A DNA stretch of 64,000 nt, from NCBI GenBank assembly GCA_028280885.1, contig JANQKY010000096.1, forward strand, positions 39,490-103,489, read 5' to 3'. Of this stretch, positions 60,110 through 64,000 are shown piece by piece; the stretch's first letter is position 1; every line of letters starts with the position of its first letter. Below the pieces are notes generated by a model. It saw only the letters and a program-made list of their open reading frames with translations, did not search any database and was not told the DNA's origin. Position numbers and translations under genes: made by a program. This stretch comes from Tepidamorphus sp. (GTDB lineage: Bacteria; Pseudomonadota; Alphaproteobacteria; Rhizobiales; Tepidamorphaceae).

Positions 60110-60177
60110 CCCTTGGGCGCGCGCATCTGACCCTTGGGGGCGCGGATCTGACCCTGGGGGGGCGCGGATCTGAGCCG
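60099..60177. repeat. Tandem repeat (about 4 copies of 19-21 bp) at the lipoprotein stop codon
   Basis: GCGCGCATCTGACCCTTGGG occurs nearly intact twice, then as GGCGCGGATCTGACCCTGGGG and a partial GGCGCGGATCTGAGCC. The first copy contains the real stop codon TGA. Same theme as 3674-3721. Confidence 0.88.
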
Positions 60178-60294
60178 GAAGGTCGGCATCTATGCCCGGC
60201 CGGGCCTGCGACCATTCGACCGCGGCGATTACCTGTCCGAATCTCAGAACCGTGTTACCTTTGCCGCCGTTTCAAGCACAGCGGGACGGTCGTC

Positions 60295-61695
60295 ATGGAT
60301 CTCGATGTCGTATTGCTTGCCCGAATACAGTTTGCATTCACCGTTGCCTTCCACATTATCTTCCCCAGCTTCACGATCGGTCTGTCGGCCTGGATCGCGA
60401 CGCTCTTGGTCATCTGGCGGCGCACCGGCGACGAGCGCTACCGGACGATTGCCCGGTTCTGGACCAAGGTCTTCGCCGTCTCCTTCGCCATGGGGGTCGT
60501 CTCCGGCATCGTGCTGTCCTATCAGTTCGGCACCAACTGGAGCCATTTCTCCTATGTCGTTGGCAATGTCGTCTCGCCGCTGATCGGCTACGAGGTGCTG
60601 ACCGCCTTCTTCCTGGAGGCGACGTTCCTGGGCATCATGCTGTTCGGCTGGAACCGTGTGCCGCCCTGGCTGCATGTGATGTCGGCGTGTTTCGTCGCGA
60701 TCGGCACGCTGATGTCGGCCTTCTGGATCCTGTCGGCGAATAGCTGGATGCAGTTTCCGACCGGCCATGTGGTGCGCGACGGCATCGCCTATCCGGAAGA
60801 CTGGCTGAAGATCATCTTCTCGCCGACCTTCCCCTTCCGGCTCGCGCATATGGGGATCGCGGCCTATCTGACCACGTCCTTCGTGATCCTGGCGATCGGC
60901 GCGCGCTACATCCTGGCCGGCACGCATCCGAAATATTCCGGCATCATGCTGAAGATGGGGCTGGGCATGGCGATCGTGCTGGCGCCGCTGCAGGCCTTCA
61001 TCGGCGACCAGAGCGGCCTTGCCGTGCGCGACCATCAGCCGGTCAAGCTCGCGGCCATCGAAGGCCACTGGGAGGCGGATGCGCCCGGGCCGGTGCCCCT
61101 GGTCCTGTTCGCCATTCCCAACGAGAAGGAGGAACGCAACGATTTCGAGATCGCCGTTCCCTATCTCGGCAGCCTGCTCCTCACCCATTCGCTGACCGGC
61201 TCCTATCCGGGCCTGAAGGCGGTTGCGCCGGAAGACCGGCCGCCGCTGTGGGGGCCGTTCTACGGCTTCCGGCTGATGGTGGGGATCGGCTTCCTGATGA
61301 TCTTCGTCGCCTTCTGGGGCGCGTTCCGCTGGTGGCGCGGCGACCTTCTTCAAGCGCGCCGGTTCCTGAGGGTTGCCTCCTATATGTGGCCGGCGGGCTT
61401 CATCGCCGTTCTGTCCGGCTGGATCGTCACCGAGGTCGGCCGCCAGCCCTGGGTGGTGACCGGCCTTCTGCGCACCGGCGACGCGGCTTCGCCGGTCTCC
61501 GCCGCCGTGGTGCTGACCAGCCTGATCCTGTTCGTCATCGTCTACGGGATCGTCTTCTCCTTCGGCATCTACTACATGAACCGGCTGCTGCATCGCGGTC
61601 CGGAGGAGCCGGCTGAGGCCGAAGACGTCGAGGGTGTCGGCAGCCGGCCGCTTGCCGGCGTCGGACCCGCCGGCTCCGAGGCCTATAGGGGGTAG
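60295..61695 (+). CDS. cydA: Cytochrome bd-type quinol oxidase subunit I (CioA type)
   Basis: A 466-residue membrane oxidase subunit with about nine transmembrane helices. His20 in AFTVAFHIIFPSFTIGLSAW is the high-spin heme ligand. The segment GRQPWVVTGLLRT is the signature of subunit I. The Q-loop between helices 6 and 7 is short, which places it in the cyanide-insensitive CioA clade rather than E. coli CydA. It reduces oxygen with quinol, at high affinity, without proton pumping. The ATG at 60295 fits; it stands 5 nt from cydB. Confidence 0.93.
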   Translation: MDLDVVLLARIQFAFTVAFHIIFPSFTIGLSAWIATLLVIWRRTGDERYRTIARFWTKVFAVSFAMGVVSGIVLSYQFGTNWSHFSYVVGNVVSPLIGYEVLTAFFLEATFLGIMLFGWNRVPPWLHVMSACFVAIGTLMSAFWILSANSWMQFPTGHVVRDGIAYPEDWLKIIFSPTFPFRLAHMGIAAYLTTSFVILAIGARYILAGTHPKYSGIMLKMGLGMAIVLAPLQAFIGDQSGLAVRDHQPVKLAAIEGHWEADAPGPVPLVLFAIPNEKEERNDFEIAVPYLGSLLLTHSLTGSYPGLKAVAPEDRPPLWGPFYGFRLMVGIGFLMIFVAFWGAFRWWRGDLLQARRFLRVASYMWPAGFIAVLSGWIVTEVGRQPWVVTGLLRTGDAASPVSAAVVLTSLILFVIVYGIVFSFGIYYMNRLLHRGPEEPAEAEDVEGVGSRPLAGVGPAGSEAYRG

Positions 61696-61699
61696 GGCC

Positions 61700-62731
61700 A
61701 TGGACACTGGTGGAATGGACCTGACGCTTTCCTACTACCTGCCGGTCATCTGGGCCGGCCTGATCGCCACTGCCGTGTGCATGTATGTCATCCTCGACGG
61801 CTTCGATCTGGGCATCGGCATCCTGTTCCCCTTCGCCCGCTCGGAGGAAGAACACGACCAGATGATGAATTCCGTGGCGCCGTTCTGGGACGGCAACGAG
61901 ACCTGGCTGATCCTCGGCGGCGGCGGCCTGTGGGTCGCCTTCCCGATGGCCTATGCGATCATCATGCCGGCGCTCTACCTGCCCGTCATCGTGATGCTGC
62001 TGGCGCTGATCTTCCGGGGCGTGTCGTTCGAGTTCCGCTGGGTCGCCAAGCCCCGGCACGGCCGCTGGGATTTCGCCTTTGCCGGCGGGTCGACGCTTGC
62101 CGCCTTCTGCCAGGGGCTGATCCTTGGCGGGCTCATCCAGGGCATCAAGGTGGAGAACGGCGCCTTTGCCGGCGGCACGTTCGACTGGTTGACGCCGTTT
62201 TCGGTGATCTGCGGGCTCGGCATGGTCGCCGGATATGCGCTGCTCGGCGCGACCTGGCTGATCGCCCGGACCGAGGGTCCGGTCGCCGAGCGGGCGCGGG
62301 GCCAGGCCCGCAACGCGCTCTTGTTGGTGCTCGCCTTCGTCGCGCTGGTCAGCCTGTGGACGCCGTTCAGCGTCGAGCGGATCGCCGAGCGCTGGTTTGC
62401 GACGCCGAACATCTACTATCTGTGGCCTGTGCCGCTGATCACGCTGCTGCTCGGCGTGTCGCTGTGGCGCGGCATCGCGCGGGGGGCGGATCTGGCGCCG
62501 TTCCTGTCGGCGGTCGGGCTGTTTCTTCTGTCCTATCTCGGCCTTGCCATCTCGACCCTGCCGCTGATGGTGCCGCCGAGCGTGACGATCTGGGACGCGG
62601 CCGCCGTGCCGGCAAGCCAGATCTTCACGCTGATCGGCGTCATCTTCATGCTGCCGATCATCCTCGGCTACACGGTGTTCGTCTACTGGACCTTCCGCGG
62701 CAAGGTGCGGCCGGGCGAGGGCTATCACTGA
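61700..62731 (+). CDS. cydB: Cytochrome bd-type quinol oxidase subunit II (CioB type)
   Basis: A 343-residue partner subunit with about nine transmembrane helices. Family motifs are VILDGFDLGIGILFPFAR near the N-terminus, SVAPFWDGNETWLILGGGGLWVAFP, and RGVSFEFRW. The ATG at 61700 follows cydA by 4 nt. No cydX, cydD or cydC gene lies next to it. Confidence 0.94.
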   Translation: MDTGGMDLTLSYYLPVIWAGLIATAVCMYVILDGFDLGIGILFPFARSEEEHDQMMNSVAPFWDGNETWLILGGGGLWVAFPMAYAIIMPALYLPVIVMLLALIFRGVSFEFRWVAKPRHGRWDFAFAGGSTLAAFCQGLILGGLIQGIKVENGAFAGGTFDWLTPFSVICGLGMVAGYALLGATWLIARTEGPVAERARGQARNALLLVLAFVALVSLWTPFSVERIAERWFATPNIYYLWPVPLITLLLGVSLWRGIARGADLAPFLSAVGLFLLSYLGLAISTLPLMVPPSVTIWDAAAVPASQIFTLIGVIFMLPIILGYTVFVYWTFRGKVRPGEGYH

Positions 62732-62814
62732 GGCGCGTGTGGCCGGTCGGTTGGCCGATTGTTTGGGGTCCAGCGACGTAGGTGGCCGCCTGGGATGCCC
62801 GGCTCGTATTTCAA

Positions 62815-63025
62815 CCGCAAGGCCCGGGTTCCCCGATCCCGGCTCTTCGCTCCGCTCGGCCGGGATGACGAACGAGTGGTTGGTGCGACTTGGATGACGT
62901 TCTGGTTGCGGCAACACACCCAGCCATCAATCGTCATCCCGGCCCCTCGGAACCGGCCTCCGGCCGGTCCAAGGACAGGCTCCGCGAAGCCGGAGAGCCG
63001 GGATCGGGGAGCCCCGGCCTCTCGA
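62815..63025. repeat. Two units of the CGTCATCCCGG palindrome family
   Basis: GGGTTCCCCGATCCCGGC...GCCGGGATGACG (62820-62870) and CGTCATCCCGGCCCCTCGG...GCCGGGATCGGGGAGCCCC (62932-63020), facing each other. Occupies most of the 445-bp gap after cydB. No gene seen. Confidence 0.8.
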
Positions 63026-63176
63026 GGGAAGCACACGACCGGACGTGTTTCCCGGTCTCAGGTTACCCGGAAAACACCTCGCCTTGAATTTTCCTCACCG
63101 CCCCTGTTGCCGCGGCGCGGAACCGGGCTATGGTTTCGCTCGGGTGTGCCGTAATGCGTAACCGGGCTTTGCAAAG

Positions 63177-63719
63177 ATGCGTTTCCCCCATGTTTTCCTC
63201 ATAAAGTGTCTTTTCCTCGCAATGGGCCTCGTCCTATCCGCCGGTTCCGCCACGCAGGCGGAGGAAATCGTGCTGCGCGGCACGCTTTACGAGGCCGGCG
63301 ACTACAAGGTCGGCTCGCGCATTCCCAATTGCGGTCGCTCGCGGACGATTCTGACGGCCGATCTTGGCGATTACGGCGCCTCGATCGGTGCCTTCATCAT
63401 CCTCAATCCGAAGAAGCTCGACCGGCTGTCGGCGGCGACCCGGCTGTTCGTCTACAGCCACGAATGCGCCCACCAGCTCTACGGGCCGGGCGAGGAGCGG
63501 GCCGACTGCTACGCCGCCAAGCGCGGCAAGGCGGAGGGCTGGCTGCGCGAGGCCGATATCGACCAGGTCTGCCGCATCTTCCCGCACAAGAGCCGCTCGG
63601 CCGCCCATCCCGACCGCGCCGCCCGCTGCGAGGCGATCCGCGCCTGCTATGCCCGCGGCACGACGCCCGCCGCCGTCCGCGCGCCGGATGCGGCGCCGGC
63701 GGGCCGCGACCTGCGCTAG
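63177..63719 (+). CDS. Small secreted HExxH protein (putative metalloprotease-like)
   Basis: A 180-residue exported protein. The signal peptide (FLIKCLFLAMGLVLSAGSATQA) is cleaved near 28. The mature part contains VYSHECAHQLYGPGEERADCYA, an HExxH zinc-binding motif followed by a Glu/Asp-rich EExADCYA that could give the third ligand. Cysteines flank it (PNCGR, HECAHQ, ADCYA, QVCRIF, RCEAIRACYA). The C-terminus is Ala/Pro-rich. It resembles small metallopeptidase-like proteins in this class; no substrate is known. The downstream gap is repeat DNA. Confidence 0.72.
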   Translation: MRFPHVFLIKCLFLAMGLVLSAGSATQAEEIVLRGTLYEAGDYKVGSRIPNCGRSRTILTADLGDYGASIGAFIILNPKKLDRLSAATRLFVYSHECAHQLYGPGEERADCYAAKRGKAEGWLREADIDQVCRIFPHKSRSAAHPDRAARCEAIRACYARGTTPAAVRAPDAAPAGRDLR

Positions 63720-63725
63720 CGGGCA

Positions 63726-64000
63726 CGGGGCTTTTGTTTTCAGCCCGGCCGTCCCCTCGGCTGCCATCTCCGACTTGGTCTGGCAACGGCAGGGATGAGC
63801 GTTTGGACCACCACGTCTCCCTCGCCATCCCGGGGAACTGGCACGACGAGCGGCCGTGCCACGGGCCCTCACCCCGGCCCTGCGGGCCGACCCTCTCCCG
63901 CCAAGGGGGGAGAGGGTGCGAGTGCATCTGAGAGGCCGTGCGGTAGACGCCACTGCCGGCGGACAGAAAACGCCGATACCGCATATGATATCGGTGCCAC
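63726..64000 (+). repeat. REP-like segment and composite element A, copy 3 (cut by window end)
   Basis: 63726-63790 holds the CACGGGGCTTTTGTTTTCAG type segment. From about 63823 the left flank (CTCGCCATCCCGGGGAACTG), inverted unit and conserved core (GACAGAAAACGCCGATACCG, ATGATATCGGTGCC) of element A follow, in the same orientation as copy 2. The right half lies beyond the window. Confidence 0.85.

Noticed and set aside
60244..61707. 487-codon minus-strand open frame opposite cydA
   Set aside because: Antisense of a well-defined oxidase subunit; product is His/Gln/Asp-rich and protein-unlike.

Overview
The window is GC-rich chromosomal DNA with short intergenic gaps, many ATGA stop/start overlaps and strong third-position GC. 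The gene families point to an alphaproteobacterium, most likely of the Hyphomicrobiales (Rhizobiales). These include a PhnF-controlled C-P lyase operon with a hexapeptide transferase, an arsR-arsC-aquaglyceroporin operon, a PlcP/Agt lipid-remodelling pair, DgcN/DgcA, a stand-alone RAM-domain protein and a cyanide-insensitive-type bd oxidase. The genus cannot be fixed from the sequence. No rRNA, tRNA, CRISPR array, prophage or intact transposase was recognised.

Layout. 1-5.4 kb: a secreted repeat protein, then a styrene/indole-type FAD monooxygenase and a VOC protein facing an AraC regulator. 5.4-12.4 kb: dense palindromic repeats around an acyl-CoA synthetase/ketopantoate-reductase-like pair and an ECF sigma factor coupled to a membrane-anchored VWA protein. 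12.4-14.3 kb: a MetF-like reductase and a MarR regulator facing each other. 14.3-26.3 kb: a C-P lyase locus in two minus-strand blocks, phnGHIJKL plus hexapeptide transferase and phnCDEMN, separated by about 0.9 kb of repeats; phnF is divergent from phnG across a perfect palindrome. 26.4-33.4 kb: FAD monooxygenase, histidine acid phosphatase/phytase-like enzyme, a MITE-like element, a DUF3095 protein, the ars operon and a secreted trypsin. 33.8-41.3 kb: EttA, a small coiled-coil protein, Tam, a GFA protein, a malonyl-CoA synthetase, a DMT exporter, a spondin-domain protein and a RAM-domain protein. 42.3-45.9 kb: a TPP riboswitch followed by thiM-thiE-thiD and a TRAP solute-binding protein. 45.9-48.1 kb: two secreted proteins of unknown function and an FAH-family hydrolase. 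48.7-50.6 kb: plcP-agt behind a good Pho-box candidate. 50.7-55.9 kb: a Ser/Thr dehydratase, an unknown protein, an MFS carrier and dgcA/dgcN. 56-60.1 kb: a complete Mla-type ABC lipid transport operon. 60.3-62.7 kb: cydAB (cioAB type). 63.2 kb: a small secreted HExxH protein.

A recurring theme is phosphorus economy: phosphonate uptake and cleavage, a secreted phytase-like phosphatase, and replacement of phospholipids by glycolipids (PlcP, Agt) lie within about 36 kb. The other strong signal is the intergenic DNA. At least four families of palindromic or composite repeats recur in the same few gaps, including two long elements with conserved non-coding cores, and one 311-bp element has 25-bp perfect terminal inverted repeats bounded by TA.
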